64,000 nucleotides of DNA from Haplomitrium mnioides (GCA_049999725.1 JBNGIS010028185.1:1-64000); one strand, 5' to 3'; shown: positions 22,111 through 34,385, counted from the first letter of the stretch. Notes: generated by a model from the sequence alone, not told the origin. Numbers and translations: made by a program.

Positions 22111-23144
22111 CACAAGCTGAAGAAGAGCACGACTTTGAGTGGTCAAAGGAGGAGGAGGAATCGAAGTGTCGTTATTGGGTCCAGATGGTGAGCGAGGTCA
22201 TAGAAGAAGATCCGTTGGAGGAGGGTGAAGAGGTTGTCATCCAGATAGAGCTGATGGGGGGCATGGCAGCAGAATCTGGTGCAGAAGTCCCAACTTGATT
22301 TAGTTGAGAAATAATATAGGTACCATATACTCTAGTGAGCATAGACCTGAACAAGAGGACCAGATTGGGGGAAACCTAGAGCTGGCCTTACAAGAGGAGT
22401 GCTCCATTTTGAAGTCAATTAGTGGTAGGAACAAAGAACAGTCACCATGTTCAACCAAAGAGGATCTTCATCGAGTAGGAGAGGGGAAACTATTGGGGAT
22501 AGAGGGTTGTAGCATTGAAGACCACTTGATGCAGAAACTCAACACCAATAATCAGTAGAGGAGGTGGAAAATGTGTAAGAGGGGCCAACTATCTCAAAAT
22601 AAGCCACCTAGAGTCCTTGTGAGAATCTGCCCAACACAAAGAAGGATCTAAAGGGCAGCCACCGGCAACAACACTTGTACAATATTTTTCTGTTTCCACC
22701 ACCCTCACATGCAATAGTTCTATTTTTTTTGTTTTTTTGTTTTTAGCTACCTTTGGGGGGAGTTTTTGTGGTGTCCTTAAAGTGGAGTGAGAAAGGCCAA
22801 TAGAGTGGCTTTAGGAAGAGATAGAGAAGGGTGTAGCCAAGAGGATTGCAAATCTAGTCAAGCATCTAGCGTGACCTAGAGTTTGATGATTCGACCTTCA
22901 TATGAGATCTAGGCAAGAATCACAAGTTATGTTAGTTTAGGAGTTTTTGGATTGTTTGCATTTCTGTTTTAGTGGTTGTTAGTTTTTATTCTGTAAGTCC
23001 AACTTAGATCTGTCTACTTCATCCATTAAGAGCTACATGATCCCTCAAGAGAGTGGGAGAAGACCATCCCACAAAACATCAGTGAAGACAAAGTAAGGAG
23101 TTGTGAGATGTTTGCGAGGGCGCTCTCAGTTTAAAGGGATGTTA
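22111..23144 (+). other. Deletion scar, 3' non-coding part and polypurine tract of element D
   Basis: In element B about 3 kb of RT, RNase H and integrase lie here. In D none of their motifs are found. A T-rich run (22725-22745) precedes a GGGGGGAG string comparable to the GT-rich zone at 9565-9600 in B. A purine tract TTAAAGGGATG ends just before TGTCAGCTGG at 23145. Confidence 0.6.
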
Positions 23145-24049
23145 TGTCAGCTGGTGTTTTCTAGGCTTAACAATTTTTAAGAAGCTTGGGGAAGATAGAG
23201 CATAGGTCTTGATGGCAAAACAACTTATCAGGAGGTCAAGGGCAAACATTTAGTAGAAGTTGAGCTTTAATGGAGAAGATGTGAGAAGAGGACATGGGAA
23301 TTGTTTTCAAGGCTATAGAAAACAAAATGGAAAAAATAACAGCAAGGCATAGAGCAAGAGAAAAAAAGACACGTGATGAGGAAAAGTTAGAGGAGTGAGA
23401 AACAAAGGAGGTAGAGAAAAAATCAAAGGTGATCAGAACTTCTATTGCTCTGAATTTCTACAATAGGGGTTCTGCTATTGCATTTCAAATAAGTAAAGCC
23501 ATGTTGTAAGGAATGGTAAAACTATTCTAACTAATCTACCCTATTTAAGCTCAGTGGTTAGCATACTCAAACTCAAAGGACAACTATCCCCTGTAAATTT
23601 TTTCAACGATCATCTAGCTTGATTTGGCCCTAAGTCACAATCTAGATCCGACGGGGGTCATGGAGTATATGGTACCTACAGCTACAATCCTAAAGAGATT
23701 TAAGAGAAAAATCAATATATAGTGCTATATGATGTCAGCTCTCAACTTATGGGACAAAGCAGAGGTCCCTCGTTGCTCGACGCCTCCCAAAGAGTGACCA
23801 AGGTGAGCAGAAAAAATCAAATGAATGCTAAACTCTTTCCTCTCAACTAAGTCACATGATTCTTGTCATGTTAGAAGTGTAATTACAAGCTTTATCCATC
23901 GAATTTATGTGGTGGAAAATAGTGGAGAAATGGGAGAGAAATACCCCCCCGCAAGATCTCTGGTTTTTGGATAGCATTATCCCTTGTCACTCGAGTGAAT
24001 ATTTGGATGATGGGATGAGCACCATTTGGCCTGATCTATGGCTTGTGTT

Positions 24050-25200
24050 GTGGCCCTCTCCCTATCTTTAATGCCCAAGATGAAATTTTGGAGAGAAAAG
24101 GTGACACAGTATCACTGGGCTCTTTTGTGAGATGGCCTTAGAACCATATTTACCACTTATGTGTATTACCGCCTCATACTCCATTTTATGTACACGTCCA
24201 CTCAACACAAATTATGAGTAACCCCTTCCTTGCTTGACATCCAATTTGTAATTCTATCCTTTTTGGTGAAGAGACTTAGTTATACCCTTGCTATCTGTTC
24301 ACCTCTCAACACCACCCAGAAAATGAATGCCAATGGGGTGCTTGCTTTATTGCAAAGTTTTAGCTCCAATCCCTCTAGAAGCTTTAGAGACTTTGACATG
24401 CCTTGCTTCAAAATGTAGCTACTATGACTATGCTCTAATCTAGGAACTTCACAATGCTACCACTACAGTTTAAAGCGAAGAAAACTCTTCGGATAGTGTG
24501 TTCACAAATTTCCACTCCTTGTAGCTTCAATACCACACCCTACTCATTGTCTATTCTGCAGCCTTTTGACACCGTTCATGATGCCTTCTTTTGGTGTTAT
24601 TCTCAACCTTGCAACCCCAGACTCACACACGCCACATAAATAGATTCACCTCCATTGTCCAAAGAGCCTTCTCCCCAGCTAGGGATATGGCACTCTCTGC
24701 CACAAGTAACCCACACTCCACCCTTATCGACCCTCCTGCCCTGCACTCCCCTTCAAAGAGATGGAAGCCTCTCTAGCTTTCCTGCAATTGTCAGAGAATC
24801 GATCTTAAGAATGTTGAATTGGTCTTGCACCACCTCTGTGATGTTATAATCTGCTAGAGCGGACCCTCTATTGCTGGCAGAGAGGGTCATCTCATCGGAA
24901 GTTGCAGTTCTAAATTGAAACCTTTCTTATTAGTCTTTGAATCATCCATTTTGTTTGTGCTCCCTTGTTCTACATCCCTTCATTATGAACCTTTTCCCTA
25001 GGATTCGCTCTCACATTTGCTCACTCATGAGCTCTTCTAAAAAGTATATGGAGGGTCCCCTCTTGGTGTAGTCAAGTTGTGCTACTGGCGACCCTTAGCT
25101 TTGCTTCTCTTATCATAGGTCACAACCTGATGCCCTGGTCGGTTGTCACCTCCCTTGGTTCTTAGTTGGCCTTGTTCTACTCTTGGGCTAACACATGCAT
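24050..25200. other. Unidentified insert within the D 3' LTR
   Basis: The LTR relative H2 runs directly from its CACCATTTGGCC segment into the segment matching 25200 onward, so these 1.1 kb are extra here or lost there. I see no LTR ends, terminal inverted repeat or protein domain. Three short overlapping frames (24230-24849) have no recognisable motif. Confidence 0.4.
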
Positions 25201-26116
25201 CTTCAATACTTCGAAAACATGCCATTTGAACTGAAATTGGAACAATTTGTGGTCACCTTGTTCCCAACCAGCTAACAACTTGCTAGAAAGAAGATTTCAA
25301 GGCAAATCCAATGAAACCAAAATCATGTGAAATGAATGAGTATTAAGAATACAGTGAGTGGTCAAAGCTCACTCTCTCATTTATGTACAAAAATCTTTTA
25401 ATGAAAACGCGATGGGGTGTCACCCACCCAATTAGAGCATGACATATGGTAAGCAAGAAGGGGTGCGCACCAATTGGGCAAACCACAAGGTGACACATGG
25501 CACAATTTCGAAGGGTCTATTTAAAGGTCGAGCTATAATTTTTGGTTGAACAACAGCTCTGGAAAATCTATTGATTGCCAAAGCTACACGCCACCAAATG
25601 GGGAATGAAAGATCAGGTTGGATTAGTATTGACCAAGCGCTTATGGCGGTGCCAATCTTTTTCGACATTTTGCCAGTGCAGGGACGAGTTGGTGAATTTC
25701 TCATATGCATTCTTGGACCAAGGGTAGAGATCATATCTGAATTCAACCTCAAGGGGGTTTAGCTCTCGGGAGAGCCCATTTCTCATGATTATTAGAAGGC
25801 TCTTCTAGATGGAGGAAACTCTTTAGAGAGAGAGCTCTCAGAGCAAGTTAGAATGAGAGTATGGCTATGGGGGCCTTGTGTGTGCATAGGCTAGTTAGAG
25901 GAGGCGAGTGTGGGAGGCTTGTCATGCAGATTTGATCCATATTATTAGGCTTGGTTGGGAAGCATGACGCTTTCAGCAGCGCCCAGAGACATGTACCTCA
26001 AATCGAGAAGGCACATGTTGTGCACTTCTTTAGCCTGCCAATCCAATAGGCCATACTTGGAATTTTTCAGCATTCAATCATCTGATCTGGTGAGGGGATC
26101 CACATTGTGTGGGTAG

Positions 26117-29100
26117 TGTCCCACCCTTTTCCTTGACACTAACCCCAAGAAGAGCTAACTTTGAGGAAAAAGAAGCGATAAGGTGTAACAAGGTCTTTTA
26201 TAAGATGGCCAAGTACCTCAATTTATCTCTTCTACATACTTATGGTCGTGCGTAGAATGGAGGTGCGCTTGCCCCACACCAACCCCAAGAAATACAACAC
26301 ACTCTTTCTCTTCAAACCCCACCCCAAGCCAAGACCAGTCCCATTCAGATCTATCTTTCTAGCGGCCAACCATTTTTGGTAGGGATTGACTTGCAGACCT
26401 TCATATGTATACCATTTCAAAAGGGAGAAAAACCTACAAGATTGCTCGTAAGAGCTCAACGCAACTCTTGCACAAAAACTATACAAGGACAAGCTACTCT
26501 TGAACCCTTGCTACACTCTCTTCTGATCTACAAAGTCTTTAAGCTTATTCACAATTATACAATGAAGGCTATAAACTAATCTACACTATTCACACGACAC
26601 AATTACAGAACACCATTGGTTAGCAACTCCCGTCACTACCAGAGTCTCCTCCACAACACTTTGTACTTATTACCGCCCACTTACACAGTGCCTCCAGATA
26701 GTTTATACCCTCCTTTGTTAGAGGGGCTTGGATTCACTTCCACAAGCTCAGAAGAGGTTTGATTTACTTCCACCCCTGGAAGACAGTCCTACCGACTACT
26801 AGAACCCACTCCACCCAAGACCTCGACCAGGTCTTTGCAGTGCGCGGGCACTAACACAACCACCACTTGAAATGTAAACCAGCAACACCCTCCAAATGCT
26901 ATTGGGGCTGATTCCTCTATGCAATCATGACTCACAAGTTTCAGGCCAAACGCACTATTTTCTTCGTTCGAGTATCGATCCACCTCTAAACGTCAATGCA
27001 CCTTGAAAGTGAGTTTGCCTGGGTCGCCAGAGCCTCTAGAGCCTCCTTGTCACAAACCCGCTCACGGTTAAGGAGGTTCGCTATGAGACTCACCACATGG
27101 ATACCAGGATCCATGTATGGATCATGAAAATTCTGTAGGAACTCTGGAGTAAGGCCAGGATCCAAGGAGAGATCCACAAACTCAGAAATCTAAGTGCTCA
27201 TATCACAGGAGAGGGCCCGTGGCTTCAACCAAGGGACTAGCTTAGCTAGATTGAGGCTGAGAATCCTCAAACGGGATTCAAATGTCCTCCCAAAGTTCAT
27301 TTGAACCAAATAAGAATGCGTTGGAAAGCTCTCAACGAGATCTATCTAACAAGTCCAAATCCGCATGAGAACCATGAGATTTGGTTAGTCATTTAGACGT
27401 CTGAGTGATTTCAGAATGGATGCGGTCAATAGCAGTTTCAAAGATCTTCTTAAGCTCAATTTCAGACTGATAAGGACTCGTTAAAATGTTCTAGACGAGA
27501 CAATTCCAATAAGCTATAGAACTTAGCAAACGAAGTTCTATAAATCTTCCATCTGAAGGTTGGAAATTTTGTTAGTTCAATGTGGATGGACGGCTGACGC
27601 TCCAAAAATAATTTGGCTAAGATGGGTAGAGGGTTTACATGAGGGTGGTGTTCCTTTCTAATGGGGGAAAGGAAACAAGGAGCCATCCTTGCTCATAGGC
27701 TAGGAAAGCTATCTCAACCAAGGCAAGCTGAGTTTTGGGATTTCTAGAGGGATCGATTAAGACTTGATGGGAACATGAGTGGGATTGAATCTGGAATGGG
27801 AATCAGATCTGTGAGGCTTGCGACTAGGTTGAAGGAACCCTTTTCCTAGTGCCCTGCGGGGGCTCTAGGTTGGAATAACAAGAGAGCCTTGGGAGTCAGA
27901 GTCTCGTGTGAGAAACTCGATGAGATCTCCTAGCTGGTTCTCGAGCAAGCTGGTGATTCATGGCAGCATGATGGAGGGTTCGTCTCAAGAGAGGGAGGTC
28001 CACGACACTCATGCCCAGCAATTCTCAGAGCCCCTCCATTCCATCTCCACCCCGGTTGGCCCCCTAACGCAAGTACACTCGCTTCAATCGAAGTGTCACT
28101 AGAACATGCTCTTTATCCCTTGCTATCCCCTCGCACATGATCCTTAATGACACCCTGCTTTCTCCTTCTTGACCTGAGCCCATCATCGACGTCCTCAACA
28201 ATGCATTTGCACACAGCCTTGTACGCATCCATGCTTCATCAACCTCACCAACACCTTGAGACCAATTGTTCAGTCACAATGCATCACCGACAACATCAAC
28301 CAAGCATCAATGCACACCCTTGTACACTTCCACACCTTGCTACTCCTCAGTCTTCCAAGTGATGACTATCTTTACTCCAGCTTGTCTGTCTCCCCCTTTG
28401 CTTACATTGAATCCTGATCCTTTGCTATGAAATCTTTTCCACCCGATGGTGGTGAGCGCAACCTGCTTCAATTCAAACCTATACAAGTGCTCAGGAGATG
28501 ACACATGTTCCAAGAATGCAGATGATCGACCATCCGATGAGTTGATTTGATGAAGATAAAATTGGCCCGATTCGAAAAGGAATATCAAAATGACACGATG
28601 AGACCAAACCGTCGACGGTAGAGCCCATGATCAACAATAGACCCCTATGATTGACGGAAAACCCGATGGTCAACTTTGATAGCTATACTACCTTGATGGG
28701 GCACCGCCCAATGCCGTCTTCAACGTGGAAGTTGGACCATCACGACTGACAGAAACAAAGGACAAGATCGTGCCAAGGACAGTCAACTCTGATGCTTGAC
28801 TTCTTCCAATGGAGCACCGCCCGACGCCGTCTTCAACGCAAAAGTTGGACCGTCTCGCCTATACATAAATGTACAACTTTGTATAGTCAACTCCAAAACT
28901 TGACCAAATCCGATAGAAATGACAAAACTCTGATAGAAGGAAGACTTTAGAAGATTGAAAACCTACTTGGACCCAGATCAAGCATGTTAGCACTAGATAG
29001 GTCCAAGCGCCCTCTGACCCCTCTTGTGGTGTCGCTGCCTTCCGATGTCATCGCAATCTTCATTCTTCTTCATTCCCTTTGATTTTAATTGTGTTGAGAG

Positions 29101-29522
29101 CGCCTTCCTTCCCTCTTGCTTCAAGCCCTACGACTACTCTAATAGTCAAGAATAACAAATGTAGCTCCATGCCTTACCTTAAGCTCCTCTTATGTCGTCA
29201 AATTGTTGATTCTATCTATGCTCTTCTGATCTTCACCTCTTGGGCATGAATCTTCTCTCCCTTAGGTTGCTCCATTTTTAGCCTCTTTGCGAGTCTATTC
29301 GTAATATATATCGGGAGTCTCCTGTTCTCTCATCATCCTGATTCTGATTTCTTTGTTCCAATGCTCTTCTGGATGAGTAGTTGAACAATCCCTTCTCAAG
29401 GTCGCCTATATTGGATACTCCGATGCCTCTAGAATATCTTCACACCTACAATTAGAGAAATGCTTTGATGATGCCTCTAAAATTACAAAAATTTTATTAG
29501 TGCCTCAAATCACTGGCTGGCT
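26117..29522 (-). mobile_element. Solo LTR G (B/D family), reverse strand, target duplication GGTAG
   Basis: The 3406-bp unit is flanked by GGTAG at 26112-26116 and 29523-29527. Read on the reverse strand it starts AGCCAGCCAGTGATT, a mutated form of the TGTCAGCCAACGATT start of the B LTR, and ends AAAAGGGTGGGACA. Its 3' half aligns with K and with the end of the D LTR: a GTATAAACTATCTGG promoter-like core at about 26700 and a long R/U5. Inside, at about 28700 and 28810, are repeated GCACCGCCC-type modules shared with K. No internal coding region is present, so it is a recombination-derived solo LTR. Confidence 0.85.
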
Positions 29523-29527
29523 GGTAG

Positions 29528-30485
29528 CCAAAGGAAATGTGGCTATCAGGTTGCATTAAATCCATGGTGAGTGTTTTGGAGGTGTCAATGGTGCTCAAAA
29601 AGATGGGGCACCAAGTTGAATGCATTGAATGTGGGTATGGGTGTGTGGGTACCACTCGCTAAAAGGGACATCTCCTTGGTGAGGGAGTGAAAGGTATATA
29701 AACCCTCTAGGGAGCGGAGGAAAAACTCATCTATGCTTGGGTGTGTGTGTATGGAGTTTGGGAGCTTTCGGATTTTAAGTTTTTTATGTTTGTATGCTGG
29801 TCTTATAACTACCATAAGATCTTAGAAAACTCAGATCTGGACTCAAAAAATTTAAGTCTTGAAATAAAGAGGAAGAGCATAGCTTAGTTGTGGGTTGCAT
29901 ATTGCGTGTATTGTGGTTGAATTGAGTGTGGTTGGACAAGTTTAACTCTGGATTCCAGATCTGAAATCAGGTCTGGAAAAACCGAGTACATAGCTGGTGG
30001 GGAGTCAAGGCAAAGTAGAAGTCAGCATTGGAGTTCATTATAGGCTTCAAGGCAGCTAGTCAGGTCTTCTGAACCATATTGGAGTGTGAGACTGGCCCCC
30101 CAGTACAGCGATTTGATCCCTCTTGTCTATTCTAATCAAAATAGAGCATAAAGAAGAAATCAGGATAGAAATGGTGAACAACGCTCAAGGCAACACAGGG
30201 ACTGGCTGGATTCACCTAAGAAGAGAGTTCAGACCCTCAATCCAGGTCCAACACCCTTCATTTCAACAAGGGTTGGGTTGGAGAAGGACAAAAGAGCTCA
30301 ACCGTGAAATCCAGATCTGAACCTCAAGGACAAATCTGATATACAATGTCCATATCTGCTCTAATTCAGGATTACCCCTCCCACTCTCCTCAAAATCCAA
30401 GTAACACAATTCTAGGCCCCTCCCAAGAAGTAGAATCCCTGACTGACACAATTTTGGTGTTGGTGGGGTTGCTTTGGGGTTTTGT
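29528..30485 (+). repeat. D-type LTR segment carrying a TATA-like core (copy 1)
   Basis: It aligns with 54131-55103 in the same orientation from GGTTGCAT to the ACTAG that follows both copies. It contains a GTATATAAACCCTCTAG core at about 29692, typical of LTR promoters, then GGGTGTGTG. It is continuous with H2-type sequence once G is removed. The short frames within it differ between copies and are not genes. Confidence 0.7.
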
Positions 30486-31424
30486 CCACTTAGCAACTAG
30501 AAGATCACGCTGACAAACTCGTGAGAGGTTGCCAAAGGGGGGGGGGGTAGTTGTGTTGTTTTAACTCTAGTTTGTGCAAAAGAATGAATCTGATGAGCTC
30601 TTAGAGGGCGTTGCTGGTAAGTCATTCAAAGGGGGCCAAGGCAAGGGGTGGCCTCCTTAGTTCCTGTGCACTATGAGGAAGATCCGGTCAAAGTCTCAGG
30701 TGTAGTGGGCTGGCCAGCAGTACGAGAGGAATATCTTCTAGGGGTGGAAGTTAAATAAGACTTATGTTGAGCTTGTGGAAGAAATACCAAGACCTTCTAG
30801 AGATGGAAGCAGATAAACTATCTAGATAGGGTGCATGAGTGGGGAGAAAAAGTGTGAGTTGCAGCAAAAGTGATTATGGTTGTGTTAGATTGTTTGATGA
30901 TTGTTGAAGCTATGTTATTTCTGTTGTTATATAAGTGTAGATATTCTATATAGAATCTGTGTACCATGAGAGTAAATATTCATTAGAGACTTTGCAGAGT
31001 AGAAAGAGAGTTGCGGTGAGGAATAGAGTTGGGGTGCTGGAGTAGGCAGCCCTTGTAGAGTTTTAGGAGTAGGACCCTACTGAGTGTGTATAATCATCGT
31101 GTTGTAATTATTTCTTTTTGAGGCAATGTATATATGAAGTCTTGAAGGCAAATCTTGAGCAAGAATTGTTTGCCTGCTAGTAAGAGAGATCTTAGCAGTT
31201 CTAGTTTTAGCTAGGGTTGTGGTTGAAGAAGGAGCATGGGTTTGTCGTTTCTTGGGGTTGTTGTTGAGTGTGCAATCCAACAAGCAACGCATAGGCCTGT
31301 CAATCCTTAAAAGTGATAAAGTTGATTTTGGGGTTGTATCATAAAAAACCATTTTATCTTGTGATGCTCCTTTCTCTCTCGAATAACGTCTTTCAAAGTT
31401 AAGACCAAGGAGAGGGGCGCAACA

Positions 31425-31490
31425 CATGGTACATCCTTATTTCTCAACTATATGAGATGCTCTTTTTCATAATATATGCAACATTTGTTA
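31425..31490 (+). repeat. H1, left piece of a D-type LTR split by element P
   Basis: Strings such as TTTCTCAACTA here also occur in H2 (reverse strand, near 53480) and D (near 23850). The end TTTGTTA joined to the sequence after element P (GAATTG at 51382) reproduces H2, which reads ATGTTAGAATTG. So P inserted between these pieces. The left edge abuts the end of D. Confidence 0.65.
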
Positions 31491-31672
31491 TGATATATAG
31501 AGTAACATAAAAATAGGATTAGAATATACTTTACCTAATCTATAATTAGGTTATTAATCTACCATTAGTGAGTAGATTAAGTTAATACTAATCCTAGATA
31601 CAAACATTGCATTTTATGATTATTATATGAGAGAGTTGTATTGATATATGATATTACAATAACTATTCAACA
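31491..31672 (+). repeat. 5' LTR of element P
   Basis: It starts TGATATATAGAGTAACATAA and ends TATTCAACA. It aligns with 51132-51381 over its length apart from about 75 bp near the end that only the 3' copy has. The boundary at 31672 is uncertain. A weak iMet-like string (TATATCAACAC) follows, while a better primer-binding-like TGGTGATATCAGAACAGC lies far downstream at 33051. Confidence 0.7.
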
Positions 31673-31798
31673 CTATATCAACACTTAGACACGACTCTAT
31701 AGAAAATTTTCAGAATTTGTTTTTATCCCCCATTATATAGAAATTTTCTAAAATATTTTTTTTAAAGCCTCTTGCTTTATAACTATACTAAATAAAAA

Positions 31799-31980
31799 AA
31801 TTTCAAATCCTGTTGATATAAACCTCATATCACTTCTAAAAATTTGTTTTCTTTCTTTAAGTAATATAATATATTATAATATTGAAAAAATGAATAAAAT
31901 TGAAAATTTCTTGTAAATTTAAAGAAAGAAAACAAATTTATAGAAGTGATATGAGGTTTATATCAATAGGATATGAAATT
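31799..31980. repeat. 61-bp inverted repeat (hairpin) with 60-bp AT-rich loop
   Basis: Arms 31799-31859 and 31920-31980 are complementary at 58 of 61 positions. The loop (31860-31919) is almost all A and T. It lies in the leader of element P. The arms are far better matched than the age of P would predict for chance sequence. It could be a small foldback or MITE-like insertion or a retained RNA structure. There is no clear target duplication. Confidence 0.85.
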
Positions 31981-33330
31981 GAAAGTTTGAAATCGCAAAA
32001 TGCTTACTTCAAGGCAAAATTGCGATAAATCTCTATTTCAACAAAAATTTATAAAATATCGAAAGTTCAAACAGATATTTTGGGTATTTTTGAAAGTTTG
32101 AAAAGCTCAAAGGAAGATAAGGAAACATCTCTAAATAACTATTTTGGTCATATAATATGGAAAAGAAGAAAAAATATAAAACTAATCTAGCTCGGAGGGG
32201 AAGTTGCCCCTATAATGTTTTTGACCAATCCATACACGCCACGTGTCACTGACCCCTTTACTATTGGACTGGCGCAACCCCACTCCCATATGCATAGGGT
32301 GAGGTAGCCATGTCAAAAGGAGGTTAGAATGACAACTACGTACACATCCATCTGTTTTTGAGCATTCACTTATGGGACTAAGTGAATGTCCCTCGTGAAG
32401 CAACGACATCCGCGGTACCCAGCCACAACTATGAAGTTCGGGATTTATTCCTGAACCTATTAAGTTCGTGGAAGCTACTAGATATTTTCCGAGCCTTCAC
32501 TAAGTTTTACCCGAAGCACCATATTGATCCTGTGCTTGATTTGATTACCGAACCTAACAGTTCGAAGAGCAAGGATTATTTGCTTGTGAAAATTGACATA
32601 TACACATGCAATCTATCATATGTTTTGATTTTGAAGTCACAAACTTGATCGCCAGCTCTTGGCAAACATTTTGAGCTATCAAGTGAAATTTTTGGTGATA
32701 GATTGGCTACAAACTAAGTGTTTACATATCAGATCCAAAGCAGCTGAACATACTAACATATATTTTATTGTTTTTAATTGCTTAAGAATCCAGAGATAAG
32801 AAAACCTCCCATTCTTTCAAGTCTAACAAAACCAAAACTATATTATTGGATCTATAGCTGAACTACAAATAATCTACAACTACCATTCTTATTGATCAGC
32901 CACATAGTTTACTTATATATTCAGATCAATGCATCAAATCAAATATTTCCGGAACATTGAGAGTATTTATCTCTAATATTTGATTCAAGGGGGCAACATT
33001 GAGAGCATTTATCTCTTATATTTGACAAAGTTTTTTTTATAAGATTCTGTTGGTGATATCAGAACAGCTTCAAGTACCTGCATCAACACACATTTTTAGA
33101 CATATAGAGCCAACCCCTTGCCTATAGCAAGAAGAAGAGGGAAGCATATTCTATAACAACTCCGTTGCATTTTTTTTACAGCTCTACAAAAATTCAAATA
33201 ACAGAAAGAGATAAAAGCATTCTATCATTTATAAACCAAAACTCTTTTAGTTATTGAATATACAAAATCTTTAAGAAATATGTTTGATACTTCTTAAACT
33301 TTGTTCATATCAGTGTTTTAAGAAACGGAA
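31981..33330 (+). other. Leader of element P, without assigned genes
   Basis: It includes a CCACGTGTC box near 32240, an uninterrupted 88-codon frame from a GTG at 32382 to 32648 with no motif I recognise, a 28-bp direct repeat of the type ATTGAGAGxATTTATCTCT at about 32957 and 33000, and the primer-binding-like string at 33051-33068. The leader is unusually long for a copia element, so part of it may be a further, decayed insertion. Confidence 0.45.
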
Positions 33331-34240
33331 AAACTAAGTTTTCAAATCTTGACTATAGAAGGAGAAAATTATCTCTTCTCGTCACTTGATGTTGCTTTTC
33401 ACCTTGTTTTCAAAGGATTGGAAACAACTATCCTCACTAATGAGGATATCAATGCTCAATAAAATGCACAAACATTGGTGTTTCTTAGACACCACCTATC
33501 TGATCCTATTAAACTCCAATATTTAAATGAGAGTAACCCCAGATTGTTGTGGGACAGCTTAAAAGAGTGTTTTGACAACACAAAGACAATCCATCTGCCA
33601 AAAGCAAGGCATGATTGGGTAAATCAGAGAGTTCATGATTTTACAACAATATCCAATTATAACAATGAACTCTTCAAAATCATAAGTCAATTAACTCTAT
33701 GTGGACATCCTATTTTTGAAGAGGAACAAATCAAGAAAACATTATCAACTTTCAATCTTACAAATATAATCTTGTCCGCATAATACAAGAATATGAAATT
33801 CAAAAGGTATTTTGAATTAATTGCATACTTACTATTAGCAGAGAAACATCAAGACTTCCTTATGAAAAACTCTAAAACCAGACCTCTTGGAACTCTGCCA
33901 TTATCTCAACCACTTGAAGTTCATTACAATAAACCAGTAAACAATAGAGGACATCCACGACAAAGAATCAGATACGAGTCCAACATGCAAGCCTCACATA
34001 GGGGAAAAGCCCCAATGATTGGAATGTATAATAACCAATTCAGGGGGAGAGTCAAAGGAAGGAGCTCTGCAGAAAAATATTTTCCAAGAAGACAAAGAGG
34101 TGGCAGATCTCAAAACAGAGAAACAGAAATATGCCATCCTCAAGTAATACAAGAAGCTCAACTATATGTACCATATGTGGTACCATAGGTCATACTTAGA
34201 AAATTTGCAGAATCCCTGCACATCTAGTTGCACTGTATGC
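33331..34240 (+). pseudogene. gag: gag of element P
   Basis: Reading from about 33331 gives a copia capsid of the UBN2/Retrotran_gag type: ENYLFSSLDVAFHL, LVFLRHHLSDPIKLQYLNES, LWDSLKECFD, and HDWVNQRVHDFTTISNYNNE. The frame has a stop at 33460 (TAA), a break at 33781, and then resumes at 33793 with a basic, Arg/Gly-rich tail (GRVKGRSSAEKYFPRRQRGG). A zinc-knuckle remnant follows near 34165-34200 (CTICGTIGHT-like, with a damaged second half). Confidence 0.8.
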
Positions 34241-34385
34241 AAAAGACAAGAGTAAACAGTCTATTACACAAAATCAATGAGTGTTCCCGAAACAAACAGA
34301 TACACTCAACGATTATATTGATAAGGAAGATCATCTGGCTGCTCTAGAAAATCACATGTTATAGTGTATATCTTCATTTCCTAAA

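Larger units (their letters stand above)
17275..31424 (+). mobile_element. Element D: gag-protease-only Ty3/gypsy derivative with interrupted 3' LTR
   Basis: LTR-like ends TGTCAACTGG (17275) and TGTCAGCTGG (23145) start the two repeats, and GTGCAACA (20590) and GCGCAACA (31424) end them. The internal region of only about 2.55 kb encodes gag and protease related to B, then passes straight to a 3' non-coding part and polypurine tract, with no RT, RNase H or integrase. D could only have moved with enzymes from a relative such as B. The flanking five bases, GAGTA and CATGG, do not match, so either the ends are eroded or one border was made by recombination. Confidence 0.72.
23145..31424 (+). repeat. 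3' LTR of element D, interrupted by solo LTR G and another insert
   Basis: Pieces that belong to the LTR are 23145-24045 (aligned to H2 from 54127 downward), about 25200-26116 (aligned to H1 at 51500-52330), 29528-30485 (aligned to 54131-55103) and 30490-31424 (aligned to the end of the 5' LTR). Between them are an unidentified insert (24050-25200) and solo LTR G with its target duplication (26112-29527). Removing both joins segments that are contiguous in H1 and H2, which supports this reading. The end GCGCAACA is followed directly by H1 sequence. Confidence 0.7.

Noticed and set aside
17270-31429. Target duplication for element D
   Set aside because: The flanks GAGTA and CATGG do not match, so no duplication is claimed.
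31425-31490. Reading this as part of the D LTR
   Set aside because: D ends cleanly at GCGCAACA, like other family LTRs; the following 66 bases match the interior of H2 instead.
32382-32648. Possible small host gene exon
   Set aside because: Open for 88 codons from a GTG, but no splice context, motif or second exon is visible and it sits in a retrotransposon leader; kept only as a note.
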